A stretch of 64,000 nucleotides of DNA from Prosopocoilus inquinatus (lineage: Eukaryota > Arthropoda > Insecta > Coleoptera > Lucanidae): positions 56,482,212-56,546,211 of the forward strand of contig CM069870.1 of the NCBI GenBank assembly GCA_036172665.1. Direction: 5' to 3'. A program made the translations under genes and the position numbers. This document shows positions 9,199 through 19,689 of this stretch, in pieces. Below the pieces are notes generated by a model. The model saw nothing but the letters and a program-made list of their open reading frames with translations, was not told where the DNA came from and made no database searches. The stretch's first letter is position 1; every line of letters begins with the position of its first letter.

Positions 9199-9815
9199 AT
9201 CAATCAGTAGGGACAGCTTGGGCTTTTCGCTCTTACCGTTTCTAAGAGCGCATGTGTGAAGTGAGCGGGCATTCATCAAGCGGCCGAGCGTGGCGCCACG
9301 GGCAATGGTTGATGGCCTCGTTCAGGTAACCACAGGAGCTGAGTTACTAATTCAACATAGCTATTGAACAGACATGCTTTTGGAGTGCCAAGCTTCAGCA
9401 GCTATTATTCTCACATTAACCCTTTAAGAACACGAGTTGTTAACTTTCAATATACTGAGTCTGCATCAGGGTCTGCATTCAGGCTCGGTGATCACCTGAA
9501 CATGGCCAAAAAACGCCAGAATTCCGGCACACATTCAATATGGACGTCAATTACCGATGAGCTGTTTTGGTGGAAAAGTACTCATTAGATTATCTTATCG
9601 AATTTCATCATGTTTCGACTATTTTGAGCTCACTTGTAATTTTTCTAATAAAACAAGCTTTTGTTTTTTAGAATAAGAAGTATATCTTACGAAATAAATA
9701 AGTCTTTCAAGTGGCGACATCTGGTAGCATTAGAATGACTGCTCGCCTGCTTGGGTTCGGAAAATTGTAGTATGGACTTCAAAGATGCCGACAAGAGCTG
9801 TCCCTACTGATTGAT
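9199..9815. mobile_element. non-autonomous DNA element with perfect 20-bp terminal inverted repeats
   Basis: ATCAATCAGTAGGGACAGCT at 9199-9218 is exactly reversed at 9796-9815. The 617-bp interior is less AT-rich at its left end, contains an AATAAA at about 9648, and codes for no known protein. The flanks show no clear target duplication, so the superfamily is undecided. Confidence 0.65.
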
Positions 9816-10480
9816 GTTTGTACAGTGTCTGGATCAGAATCTTAGATTATTTCTTAACAGATGGCACTGTATATTTTCAAAGCACCGTATCTTGAGAACA
9901 GTGTCGCCAATCAACTCGATCAAAAATTCCTTAATTTAATTTCAATAAATAACGATAAGCGGAGTACCTTTGAATTTTATCTTCGCTTGAAGCTGTTAAA
10001 AGCAGTCTTGTCAATTATGATGCAGTAAATAAAATTACCAATCAATAATACTAAAAAATTACTTATTATAAGAATGACTTGCAACTCCGCAAGCGGACGT
10101 GTTTTGTTGGTGCAGTGCATTTAACAAAATTCAATGACACTGAAATACCTATTTTGTTGTATGGTGAAAATAATTTTAAATAAACTATTTAGAAATCTTT
10201 TTAGTTTTTTCATTTAAATTTGAAATATCAAATGGCATTTGACAATAATGCTTTTACTTGACGTGTCAAGCCGACAAAATAAAAATTGACATTACCGACT
10301 CAGACACTAATTCTTGAATGCATTGTATTTTATTAATTTTGGTACGTTTAAAGTTTAATTTTTCGTTTCAAAGAGCCTGAGCGTCCTAACTAATTATAAC
10401 ACAAAATCATTTTCACACATACAGTGTGTTCCATAAACTGATGGAAGTGTGAAGCAAATTTATTTTTTTTAATAAAAGAT
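9816..10480. other. AT-rich stretch without recognised genes
   Basis: No coding frame, RNA gene or clear repeat structure was recognised here. Confidence 0.5.
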
Positions 10481-11053
10481 TACAGGTATTTTGAAACGCA
10501 ACATAGGAAATCCCATGTAAATTTATAGGTGCTCGAATATTGGCTTCCCCAATTATTTTACAGCAAAATTCCGTGCAGGTTTTTTAAAGTGCTCTTTAAG
10601 ATGAATCTGTCTGTGAAGTTTGAGAATTTTTCATTCGCTCAGTTTCGAGATATTTAAAAAAGATTTGAAACGAAATTTAATTTATACCAAACTATCAGCA
10701 TGGCCTTGATTAGTAAATATGAAAATAAATTACTGGAGGAGCTTTTGCATTCAAGCTTTTTCAATAACAACTAGACTTATTAATTATTTATCTGTCCAAT
10801 TTTTACTATCATTGATCAAGGCTGTGCTGGTAGTTTGGTATAAACTGAATTTAGTTATAGAATCCTTTTTTTAAATATCTTAAAACTCAGCCTACGAAAA
10901 ATTCTCAAACTTCACAGACGGATTCACCTTGAAGAGCACTTTAATAAACCTAAATGGAATTTTGCTGTAAAATAATTAGGGAAGCAAATATTCGAGCACT
11001 TTAATATTAACACGGGATTTCCTATGTTGCGTTTCAAAATGCAGCACCCTGTA
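10481..11053. mobile_element. foldback element with about 240-bp inverted arms
   Basis: The arm 10481-10720 is mirrored by 10805-11053. Shared words include TTTGAAACGCAACATAGGAA at the outer end, CTCAAACTTCACAGAC inside, and ACCAAACTATC/GGTAGTTTGGT near the loop. The outer right end reads CACCCTGTAT. A fragment with the same end (CAGGGTGCTGCGTTTTAAAACGCAACATAGG) recurs at 24849-24887, so this is a dispersed family. No transposase is present. Confidence 0.75.
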
Positions 11054-11135
11054 TATATTTTCTTAGAGAATATTTGATACTCTAATGGCGAAAACTCGTG
11101 TACCATATTAAAACACTAGGCAAACACGTAATAGC

Positions 11136-11645
11136 GTGATTCAGAAATATCTCCCGATATTTTCATGGTGAATAGAATATCAAAAAATAAGGTCACCTTT
11201 TTATACAATTTTTTTCGAAAAGTGAAAAATAAGAAATTGGTAAATTTTAGAGTTTTAACATTACGTAATGGATGCATACGAACTTTTAAATCTCAATTAT
11301 TCCAAAACGGTTATCGCATTGCAGTAAGAGAATAATAATAATCTAAAGAATATTTCTTTCACAAATTTTTGACGAAATATGTAAATAATAAAAAGTTAGG
11401 GATAAAATACTGAAAACTGCCTCATCAAAACTACCCTTTAAAAAGGATGGAGGATCTGACAAATATGTTGCTAATGTTAATAAATCCAGAAGATATTGCC
11501 AGAAAACAATATTTTTCACCCCTCTTTCCGGGATTATAACTCCCTTTTTATTCAGTTTTGGAGAAAAAAATATTATATAAAAAGGTGACCATATTTTTTG
11601 ATGTTCTATTCACCTTAAAAATATCGGGAGATATTTCTGAATCAC
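11136..11645. mobile_element. foldback/MITE element with about 85-bp inverted arms
   Basis: GTGATTCAGAAATATCTCCC at 11136 is answered by its reverse complement ending at 11645, and the match continues inwards through GGTGAATAGAA-CATCAAAAAATA and AAGGTCACC. The interior is AT-rich and non-coding. It lies 80 bp from the previous foldback element and abuts the start of the next retroelement. Confidence 0.75.
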
Positions 11646-12493
11646 GGTGTATAAGGAGTAATACAAATAAGTTCTTTTAAATTTATTGATTATAGAATAA
11701 AGTATCCTAAATGGTGTTCTAGTGAAGTTATTAAACTTATTAAGATGAAGGATAAAATGCATAACAAATATGTTAAGACAAAGTCCACATTTTGCTTAGC
11801 CAAATTTAGAGAGCTTAGAACTTTAACTAAAGCAAAATTACGTAGGGATTATAAAGACTATAGAAAAATCTCAAAACAATGTTGTCAGAGATAGTAAACA
11901 TTTGTTGTTGTTTGTGAATATGAAATGTAATGTTTGACGGTTCTTGTAGTTTAAGAGGAAATACAGAAATAGTAGAAGGTTTTGCTACTTATTTCAACAG
12001 CATCTTTAATATTTCGGAATTCCCATAAGAACAAGTCGATGAGACTGCAGATTCCTATAGTCATCATTTGTTAAATAACTGTAATCTGGACTATGTTACA
12101 CATGAAGAAGTTTTTAGAGCATGTAAAAAATTAAAAAAATAATTTTACTGCCGGTCGTGATGATCTTCCTTCTTTTTTGTGAGAGATTGTGCTGCAGTAT
12201 TAGCGGATCCTTTATGCTTCATTTTCAATTTGTGTCTCAGAACTGTAACCTTTCCGGACATTTGGAAAGAGTCCAAAACCATTCCCATTCATAAAAAGGG
12301 TGACGTAACTAATATTAGTAATTATCATTCAGTGGCAATTCTCAACAATTTTCCAAAGGTATTTGAAATGGTTATTTATTCTAATATGTACCCGACTCTC
12401 AAGAATTTTATTAGCCCTAGTCAGCATGGATCTTGAGCAGGTAGATCCACAATCACCAATTTATGTCATTTTTCTCAGTTCGTATCTGATCAC

Positions 12494-12832
12494 TTGGACA
12501 AAGCAGGACAGGTCAATGTTATTTATACCGAGTTTGAAAAAGCATTTGACAGCGTAGACCATCAAATTCTCCTTCAGAAGTTATCAGTTGGTTTTGCTCA
12601 TAAGTTAGTTGCATTAATAGAGTGCTATTTGATAAATAGTCTATCATTTGTTGTCATCAATGGTGTCCAATCGTCTTCTTATGTACCATCTTCGGGTGTA
12701 CCTCAAGGCTTAAATTTCGGCCCTTTGTTGTTTTTGATTTTCGTTAACGACTTACCTGACGCAATCAATAGCGACATTTTATTGTTCGCTGACGATGCAA
12801 AAATATTTAAATCGATTGAGAATAAAATATAG
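12494..12832 (+). pseudogene. reverse transcriptase core fragment of the non-LTR element
   Basis: The 112-codon frame holds the palm motifs: the Asp in EKAFDSVDHQ, the GVPQG box and the catalytic FADD (F in place of the usual Y or A). It ends in a stop soon after the FADD box, and the downstream part resumes in another frame. It belongs to the surrounding element and is not an independent gene. Confidence 0.85.
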
Positions 12833-12906
12833 GTGATTGTCAATTCTTACAAGATCAACTTAACAGGTTTGAACTCTGATGCAAACATAATAAATTAAAA
12901 ATCAAC

Positions 12907-13614
12907 GTGGATAAATGTAAGGTAGTCTCGTATACTAGAAGAAAGAATGTGGTTTTATTCAACTGTCAACTTATGTCAACCACAGTGGAGAGGGTCACTT
13001 GTTTCAAGGACTTAGGTATGTCATTTGATTGTAAATTCACTTTTGAGTTACATATTAGGCAGATTGTTACCAGAAGCTTAAAAATGTTAGGCTTCATAAT
13101 TCGTAATTGTCGTGATTTTACTAATCTTAATGCCCTTGAAACGTTGTATTTCGGAATGGTGAGAACGGTCCTTGAGTACGCTTCCTTGGTATGGTTTCCA
13201 TTTTATAATTATCACAAAAATCTGCTGGAAAGTATTCAAAAAAGATTTTTAAAATATATTGTCTTTAAGGAGACAAGTGTATTCCCTTCATCTGTCAACT
13301 GTAATGAGTTATTAAATTGTTTTAATTATGACAGTCTAGAGACTAGAAAAATTGTTTCAGCTTTAGTTAATGTTCATAAGCTACTTAATAATGTGATTCA
13401 GGAAGAATTTTTACTATCACAAATTAATTTTAGAGTACCAGTAAATACTAGATTAAAACATGCCCTTAAGTGTCCTAAAATACGCATCAAACTATTAAGA
13501 CGTTCACCAATTTATATTATGACATATCTTTATAACGAAATATCTGTTAAGGTCGACTTTGACGTTTGTTCCGTCAAACAATTGAAAAATATAGCTACCG
13601 ACTATTTCAAATAA
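12907..13614 (+). pseudogene. C-terminal domain of the non-LTR ORF2 protein
   Basis: The 235-codon frame begins NVDKCKVVSYTR-like and includes FKDLGMSFDCKFTFELHI and FIIRNCRDFTNL, then a region matching the post-RT domain of Jockey/CR1 proteins (LEYASLVWFPFY). The same domain is found in the - strand element at 21652-21038 (LGFIIRNTSDFTN, LEYASIIWYS), so the two elements are related. It ends in a natural stop. Confidence 0.85.
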
Positions 13615-13700
13615 TTTTAATAATTTTTCAACTAGCAGGCAATAGTTTCTAGTGATGCTCCTTAATTGGCAAAAGCTGTGGAGCGTAACAACAACTATTT

Positions 13701-14712
13701 GTTTTTTTTTTTCAAATGATGAAGTCTATGCATTTGTCACATTTTCAAATTGTTATTACCTATTCATTTTTCTTATTTTTCTCTTTTTTCGAATGAATAG
13801 CGTTTAAGTCCCTCTTCAAAACTATTATAGGGTTTCAGAATCTAATCTTTACAATTTTTTAATTATTAAAAATCAAATAGGTTTTTGGTTACATGTGGTT
13901 ACTCTTGTTTTAAAAAATAGCCATCCAAGCATCGCTAAACAGTACTAAGTAATGAGTAATGATCGGTAAGACAAAACTTTCAGTGTCAATCCTCGAGAAT
14001 AAAGTGTTTCCTGAAAGACTAACTCGGATCACCCTGTAGGTATATTTCATTAATTTCTAAATAAAAATATATTACTGATCTTCAGCCACTTCGTCGTACA
14101 AATATAGATACTAAAGCAAGCAAAATTTCTGTATTGGTGCTATGAAACCTATCAATCACCATAGTTCGGCCGGGCGAGCGCATTATTATTTTAATTTGAC
14201 AGCTCCGGAGTGCTTTTCAGTATCCGTTAATGTCACGTGAACACCAACGTTATGGGATTTTGAAAAGAATTAATATAGCAGACGTTACATTAAATTTATG
14301 ACGCCTCCGTTGGTGTGCGTTGATATATTTTATTTTTAAATTTTGTATTGTTAACCAAATTTTTGCGTGGTTGTTATTTGTTACGGAATTCTGAATAAAT
14401 TTAAATAGTTGCTTTTCTAAATAAATTTTCATCACATCACATTTAATATGTAATTAAATAACTAAATAAATAAATTATAAATCACAAATTCATATAGTAA
14501 ACGAATGATTAGATAATTTTATTATGTAAATTAATCTTGATTGTTTAATTGACAAGGAGATAAAAATTAGGGAGAAACTAGGTAAAATAAAATTTTCTCT
14601 TAAAAATATACCGTATTATACATGATTATTCACATAAACCGTTCGTTAAAGGTTTTCAAGAAAGAAGTTTGGAAAGATTGGAAATAGGTAGGTCAAGAAG
14701 ATTTTTTAAATA
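13701..14712. other. AT-rich stretch without recognised genes
   Basis: It contains the probable 3' end of the preceding retroelement (poly-T/poly-A runs near 13700) and a CACCAACG...CGTTGGTG inverted pair near 14243 and 14307. There is no gene I can support. Confidence 0.45.
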
Positions 14713-15822
14713 ACACTAGCCTGCGAAGGTTTTGCGGATGACATAAAACTAGATGTATCTAGTAGATTTGGTGTACCTGAGTTCGAGAAAAATATAATAA
14801 TTTTTTCATCACGCACCATTTTTTTTAATAACAATATTTCAAAGTAGGCTTTTTAATCATAATTTTCGATAAGCCAACTGTTACTCACTTGTTTGCACAT
14901 TTCCATTTGTTATTACTGACAGATATGTGTTTAAGTGTTTATACGTTTCATGCTATACAAAATATTAGTTTTTACTATACCGTGTGTTCCTGTTTAAGCA
15001 ACTATTGAGAAAAATGAATGATAACTTAAATGTTATTAAAAGACGTTGTCTAAATGATTCTAACAGTTTTGCCACATTTATGGTTGAACCCAAAAAAACG
15101 GCCAAAATAGGTTTTCTAAATCCAAATTTCCTTATAACCGGTAAATAAAAACGAAATATGTATTTAGTAGGGTTATAACCGAGTTTTCTACAAAAGGATT
15201 CAGTACAGCCGACCTTCACTGTATCGGGCTTTTGATAAACAAACTACAATCGAACCTCCATAACTCAAATTTCAAGGGACCGGAAAATTACGAGTTATAG
15301 AGATTTCCAGTTCAAGAAATAGATAGCAGTTACATATAATGTGCAAGAACCATCACTAAATTTCGACTTACAGAAAACGTCGATTTGTGAAGGTTCGAGT
15401 TAAAGAGATGCGACTGTATATATTTCTCGAAGTAAAAAGAGGAAGTTTTGTTAATTCGAGAAAATTTACTGAATTTTTAATCTAAAATATCAAAGAAAAT
15501 AGTTTTTAAAACCAGTCCAGTTAAGGACAGTTTTAAAATTGGACAAAAATCGACACTTCTTTTTTTTTTTGTAAATTCTAGCGGTTCAGGTAAATCTCTA
15601 AATCTTTTGCGATTAATATTTTTTTATATGTCTGACAATAAATTGTACAAGTACCGTACAAAATGTAAACAAAAGCTCTCTAAAAAGTATAATTTTTTTT
15701 TGAAATCCTGACGTGATAGAAAAAAACTAATAACAGATTCTTTTTTATAATGTTGAAATCTTTGAAGAGCACATAATCTTATCTCATCCGCAAAAAAAAT
15801 ATATTTTTTCGCAGGCTAGTGT
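14713..15822. mobile_element. non-autonomous element with ACACTAGCCTGCGAA inverted ends
   Basis: The 15-bp end at 14713-14727 is exactly reversed at 15808-15822. Just inside, TTTTGCGGATGA at the left is answered by TCATCCGCAAAA at the right, so the inverted repeats run on with an indel. The 1.1-kb interior has no transposase and carries a smaller nested inverted-repeat element at about 15245-15420. Confidence 0.65.
15245..15420. mobile_element. pogo/Tigger-like MITE nested in the larger element
   Basis: The left part reads CTACAATCGAACCTCCATAA. The right part, reversed, reads TACAGTCGCATCTCTTTAAC and then TCGAACCTT. These imperfect inverted ends with a CAGT(C)G-type start and a 'no-gap' CTC-CATAACTC pattern resemble pogo-type MITEs. 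The element is short and non-coding. Confidence 0.4.
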
Positions 15823-17268
15823 AATCTATCAGATTTTGTTATCCTCATCTCTAAAATTCACTATCTTTGAAATATTCCAGCCCTTCTGACATTTGAATTT
15901 TGAAGTCTCATAGTGACATATAACCCAGTGACGGGTTTAACTGGAAGTGAATTTAATTTTTTTATTTAGAAAGATCTCTTTTTATTTTTTTAAAATTAGT
16001 TTCATATTCTATAGAATATAGTCAAGTGTATACTTAAATAGGAATACAATATACTTGAATCTACTTAAAAATGAAACTGCACCAGGAAAAAAGTATATCA
16101 ATTTCTCGAACGGAAGTGCAACCAAAAGTATTATACTTATAAAAAAAGAGATTATGGGTTGACAAACAAAAATTACAATTTTTTCTTACAGGAAGAATAT
16201 TTTCCACATAGATACGTATTTCGATGGGTAAGTTGTCATTTTTATTCCAAATATTCTTACATACAAAACTTGGCAAAAAATGTACTTAGTGGAATTTTAA
16301 AGATGTCCTCCGGTTTGTACTAGTTAAAGATTTCAAGAAGTTTGGTTTGGTGTACGAACCAGTTTGTATTGAAGATGACAGTTTGGCATTCAAAACACGG
16401 ACGTTCCAGAAAAATAATCCTGCGGTATAAAATATTTAAATTAAAAAAAAAAACAGTAGGAAATAAAGACATGTTTTAATTTCATTCTATTTATTAACAA
16501 ATACATATTTTTATTTATTTATAATTTACACCAAAAAATATGTCACCTTGCGTTTAAGTTAGTGCTACGATATCGTATCGATATTTTTCAGTTTCGACAT
16601 TTTAGCTTCCGAAACTCGTTATTCTGTAATCGATACTTCGCCTTCCAATATACCGGTGGATCGTAAATGAGGTATCGAATATACTGTGTCGAATATTAAA
16701 AATGATTATTTAAATAGGGGAAAATATGCAACTATGGAATGTGCTGTAAGCTGAAAGAAGTACGAAAAATAGATCAAAATTTAGTAAAATATTCAGTGTG
16801 GAAAAAAGTAAGGTGGGAGTAAATTCGATAAAATACCAAGTCTGTTTTGACAAAAAACCCAAAACAGGTCAAGGAAGTTTCTATCTTGCGAAGTAACATT
16901 ACTTAGACAAACACGTACAAACAGGTACTCGATGAAACTTTGGATGGAATAAGTTCTCTTTTTTGTAAACTTGTTTTACTTTTATTTATGTTTGACAACC
17001 ATTTTTGTGAACAATGAAAAAAAAATTTCTTATGCAAGAGGCACATGGCAATTTTGACAGATACAATATCAACAAAAATTAAGGGTTCGCTTCTCAAAAA
17101 GTGTCCATGACGTCATAACTTTTACACGTATCGCATATTAGAGTTGAAAGCAAAAAGTGTATAAAATAAATTAAAAGTCTATTTGTTTTTGGTTTTTTTG
17201 TCAAAATTCAATTGTTTATTTTTTATAGAATTTATTCCTTACTTTTATCGACACTGCCATCTGCAGTT
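15823..17268. other. AT-rich stretch; a DRE-like TATCGATA site
   Basis: No gene is recognised. A TATCGATA octamer (the DREF-type site of insects) lies at 16576-16583 among several ATCGAT words up to 16690. This may be chance in AT-rich DNA. Confidence 0.4.
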
Positions 17269-17848
17269 CAATCAGAACTAGATAAAAGGGCGGGCGACAT
17301 GAGCGACAATTTTGAAGGGGGCCGAACGTCGAAAGAAAAACAAAAGAGTACGAACGAAATATTAATAAGCTAGAATGCGGGAACGATAAATAAAACAAGA
17401 TCAACGATTCAAAAAAAAAATAATAATAATAACAACACTAACGAAAAGCGAAGAAAACTTGTAGGAAGAACAAACGAAGAAAAAAATTACAACGAGAAAG
17501 GTAAACGAAAAAACAAAAAAAATAACGATTCCGTGGGACACTGTTTATAAGTTATAAAAAATTGACAGGAAAACAAACAAGAAATTAAATTGCAATAACG
17601 TCAATGGTAGGTACATGACAATGGTATATAAAACGTAAGCTCGATAAAAGAAAAAAAAAAACAAAAGCGAACAAACAAACAAAATGAAGAAAAAACGGTG
17701 ATAAGGCAAACGACAAACAAAAGCTAATCAACGAGTCTGCGGTTAAAAAAAACGATTAAAAAACTAAAGAAAATTAAGAATGACAAGGCGAGAAAACAAA
17801 TACTGTGTAAAAGATGCTTGAAAATTATAAAGGAAATAATTGAAGTTT
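17269..17848 (+). other. strand-asymmetric, A-rich, T-poor tract
   Basis: The + strand is dominated by AAAC, AAAG and AACG words over about 500 bases, with few T's. A similar tract follows at 18948-19330. The - strand frames are Phe/Ser-rich and look like composition artefacts. It may be an untranslated or low-complexity part of an old element. Confidence 0.45.
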
Positions 17849-18105
17849 ATTCTTGTCCGATGAAAATTGTAAGTACAAAGTTTTTTTAAACTCAAACCGG
17901 ACAGAAAAATGAAGGTAACACACTCAACGTTTCGCTATAAATTTATAGCTTCGTCAGGAGTGAAAAAAATAAATAAACAAGTTGTCAACAGAAACAAGTC
18001 GTCAAGAGAAACGAAAAGCTATAAATCTATAGCGAAACGTTGAGTGTGTTTCCTTCATTTTTTGTCCGGTTTGAGTTTAAAAAAACTTTGTACTTATAAA
18101 GGAAA
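17849..18105. mobile_element. Penelope-like terminal inverted block with hammerhead-like cores
   Basis: ATTCTTGTCCGATGAAAATTGTAAGTACAAAG begins here, and the palindromic partner ends ACTTTGTACTTATAAAGG at about 18103. The two halves each contain GCTATAAATxTATAGCGAAACG, in opposite orientations. The left (- strand) half has a complete hammerhead core (17921-17962). In the right (+ strand) half the CTGACGA box is mutated. The same ends frame the Penelope-like fragment at 19570-20175, so both blocks belong to one family. Confidence 0.6.
17921..17962 (-). ncRNA. predicted hammerhead ribozyme with palindromic stem III (Penelope type)
   Basis: On the - strand, stem I CACTC (17962-17958) is followed by the core CTGACGA, one extra A, a self-complementary stem II GCTATAAATTTATAGC, and GAAA. 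The palindrome ACGT follows as a 2-bp stem III, then T, the cleavage position, and GAGTG pairs with CACTC. All invariant core bases are present. Such minimal ACGU stem III ribozymes are known to act as dimers and are found in Penelope-like elements. The cleavage point would be between 17926 and 17925. Confidence 0.6.
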
Positions 18106-18191
18106 TGTCAAGAAAAAACTAAAATTAAAAATAGAATTCAAAGAATAACGTGTTTGTTGTTTCTTTTTGTTGAAATATTGTTTTATAACGT

Positions 18192-18289
18192 ATTTTTTTT
18201 TTAATTTGACGTCCAGAGTGCTGTCTTTGTACATTTCAGATTTAAGCGTACCAGTTTCAGCCTTCTGGACGTCAAATTAAAAAAAAAAA
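18192..18289. repeat. 98-bp hairpin with A/T-run ends
   Basis: The arms are T-run plus AATTTGACGTCCAG (18192-18215) and CTGGACGTCAAATT plus A-run (18265-18289). They are perfect inverted repeats around a 49-base loop. The hairpin abuts the truncated end of the hammerhead unit. Confidence 0.6.
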
Positions 18290-18336
18290 CTTTTAGAAAA
18301 ATTTTGTGCAAATCGTTTTTGATTGCAGTGAGAACA

Positions 18337-18401
18337 TCGAGCAGCCTCTGGACAGCTGTTTCAGCCCTGCTTGGGGCTTCTTCAGCAGAAACGTAGCTCG
18401 A
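18337..18401 (-). ncRNA. predicted type I hammerhead ribozyme, copy A
   Basis: In - strand order: outer stem I TCGAGC, internal loop TACG, inner stem I TTTCTG, core CTGAAGA, stem II AGCCC, loop CAAGCA, GGGCT, then GAAA. Stem III is AC with loop AGCT and GT, then C as position 17. The 3' sides follow: CAGAGG pairs the inner stem I (with two G-U pairs) and GCTCGA the outer stem I. The GUC cleavage triplet is canonical, with the cut between 18351 and 18350. All invariant bases are kept. Confidence 0.8.
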
Positions 18402-18648
18402 CATTCCCACTGCAGACCAAAAACGACTTGCCCAATTTATTCGCAAATGCGATGTAAGAATGATGAACATATAAAATAGCGACATCTTACTATCGCTTTT
18501 TGACCTAACATTGCAGTAGGATAGACAAATTGAAGCGGGATTTGCTCCTAATAAGTCCCCCATGCAAGGCGGCCATGCTTGCTGTCAAAGCATAATGAAA
18601 GATTTTAGAAAAACTTTGTGCAAATCGTTTTTGATTGCAGTGAGAACC

Positions 18649-18713
18649 TCGAGCAGCCTCTGGACAGCTGTTTCAGCCCTGCTTGGGGCTTCTTCAGCAG
18701 AAACGTAGCTCGA
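18649..18713 (-). ncRNA. predicted type I hammerhead ribozyme, copy B
   Basis: Identical to copy A over the whole 65-base motif, 312 bases to its right, in the same orientation. The predicted cut lies between 18663 and 18662. Cutting at both copies would release a linear RNA of 312 bases with 5'-OH and 2',3'-cyclic phosphate ends, suitable for circularisation. To the right of this copy the array flips orientation. Confidence 0.8.
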
Positions 18714-19417
18714 GCTACTGTCCAGAGGCTGCTGGAGGTTCTCACTGCAATCAAAAACGATTTGCACAAAATTTTTCTAAAATCTTTCATTATGCTTTGA
18801 CAGCAAACATGGCCGCCTTGCATGGGCGGAGCAAATCCCGCTTCAATTTGTCTATCCTACTGCAATGTTAGGTCAAAAAGCGATAGTAAGATGTCGCTAT
18901 TTTATATGTTTAAAAAAAACGTTATAAAACAATATTTCGACAAAAAGAAAAAGAAAAGGACCAAGGAGACAAAATCAAAAGATGAAGAGAGCACCTGGTC
19001 AGGGTAACAAAAGATGATCGACAATTTTTGGGTGGAATGTAAAAAAAGAGGACAAACAAAAAAAATCGACACAAAGAACCAAAGAAAATCTACGATTTTT
19101 CGGCGGAATGTGAAAATACTTAAAAAATACGGAACATGTACGAAAGAAGAAACCGTGTGCAGCGAAACGCCTTGCAAGATGATAATTCAATAGAAGGCAA
19201 AAACGAAAACAAATAATAAAAATAAACGCAAAAATAAAGAGAAAAATGAAAAATAAATCGATAAAAATTCAATAAAAAGAAAATGGAATAATTAAATCGC
19301 ACAAAAACAACAAAAGAAAATCATGTATCGCTTCTATAAGCAAAGTTAGCAATAATATCGACTTGAATTTGGTAGTATATATTATCCACGCATAAAAACT
19401 GCGCCGAAAATTGTTTA

Positions 19418-19450
19418 GCCCGGGGCGCCTAAAACCCTAGATCCGGCTCT
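19418..19450 (-). repeat. hAT-like transposon end fragment
   Basis: On the - strand CAGAGCCGGATCTAGGGTTT, followed by GGCGCCCCGGG, resembles the CAG(A/T)G-type ends of hAT MITEs. It is GC-rich in AT-rich surroundings. No partner end was found. Confidence 0.3.
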
Positions 19451-19689
19451 GAGTTCAATGCAGTTAAGATTTAATAAATATGTAATTAAAATAACATATT
19501 CCAAAACAATTACAATTGGGTTATTAACGGTTATGGATAAAATTAATTGCATCGATATTTGTTCAATATTACGAATATCGTAAGTATAAAGTTTTTTTAA
19601 TCTTGAATCAGACAGAAATATGATGGGAACACACTCAACGCTTCGCTGTAGATTTATAGTTTCGTCATGAAAGAGTAACAATAAAATTA

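Larger units (their letters stand above)
11690..13700 (+). mobile_element. decayed Jockey/CR1-like non-LTR retrotransposon (ORF2 part)
   Basis: In three frames the + strand gives a linker with YPKWCSSEVIKLIK (from 11700), reverse transcriptase fingers with PIHKKGDVTNISNY (about 12285), then FDSVDHQILLQKL (about 12545) and GVPQGLNFGPLLF (about 12698). The catalytic box is FADDAK (about 12787), followed by the thumb and C-terminal region in the 235-codon frame 12907-13614. Frameshifts and stops separate the pieces. The endonuclease and 5' end are missing, as expected of a 5'-truncated copy. The copy is inactive. Confidence 0.88.
18290..18905. mobile_element. retrozyme-like array: head-to-tail 312-bp hammerhead unit plus an inverted partial copy
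   Basis: On the - strand two hammerhead copies lie exactly 312 bases apart (18337 and 18649), separated by one complete unit and followed by about 60 bases of a third. From 18718 to 18905 the + strand carries an inverted partial unit, giving a palindromic junction. The unit recurs at 28336-28862. Head-to-tail units with one hammerhead each are the structure of retrozymes, non-autonomous elements that move through circular RNA. No long protein frame is shared that looks selected. The open frames of 60-120 codons here are shadows of the repeat. Confidence 0.75.
18163..18947. repeat. 29-bp inverted repeats flanking the hammerhead array
   Basis: CTTTTTGTTGAAATATTGTT... at 18163-18191 is the reverse complement of 18919-18947, with one mismatch. 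The whole hammerhead-bearing cassette lies between these arms, so the region could fold into, or derive from, an inverted duplication. Confidence 0.65.

Noticed and set aside
18201..18563. Open frame of 120 codons, with a near-identical frame at 28596-28865, suggesting a conserved protein
   Set aside because: The similarity is simply that of the repeated DNA unit. The frame runs through the ribozyme and into the hairpin, and the same unit is open in several frames.
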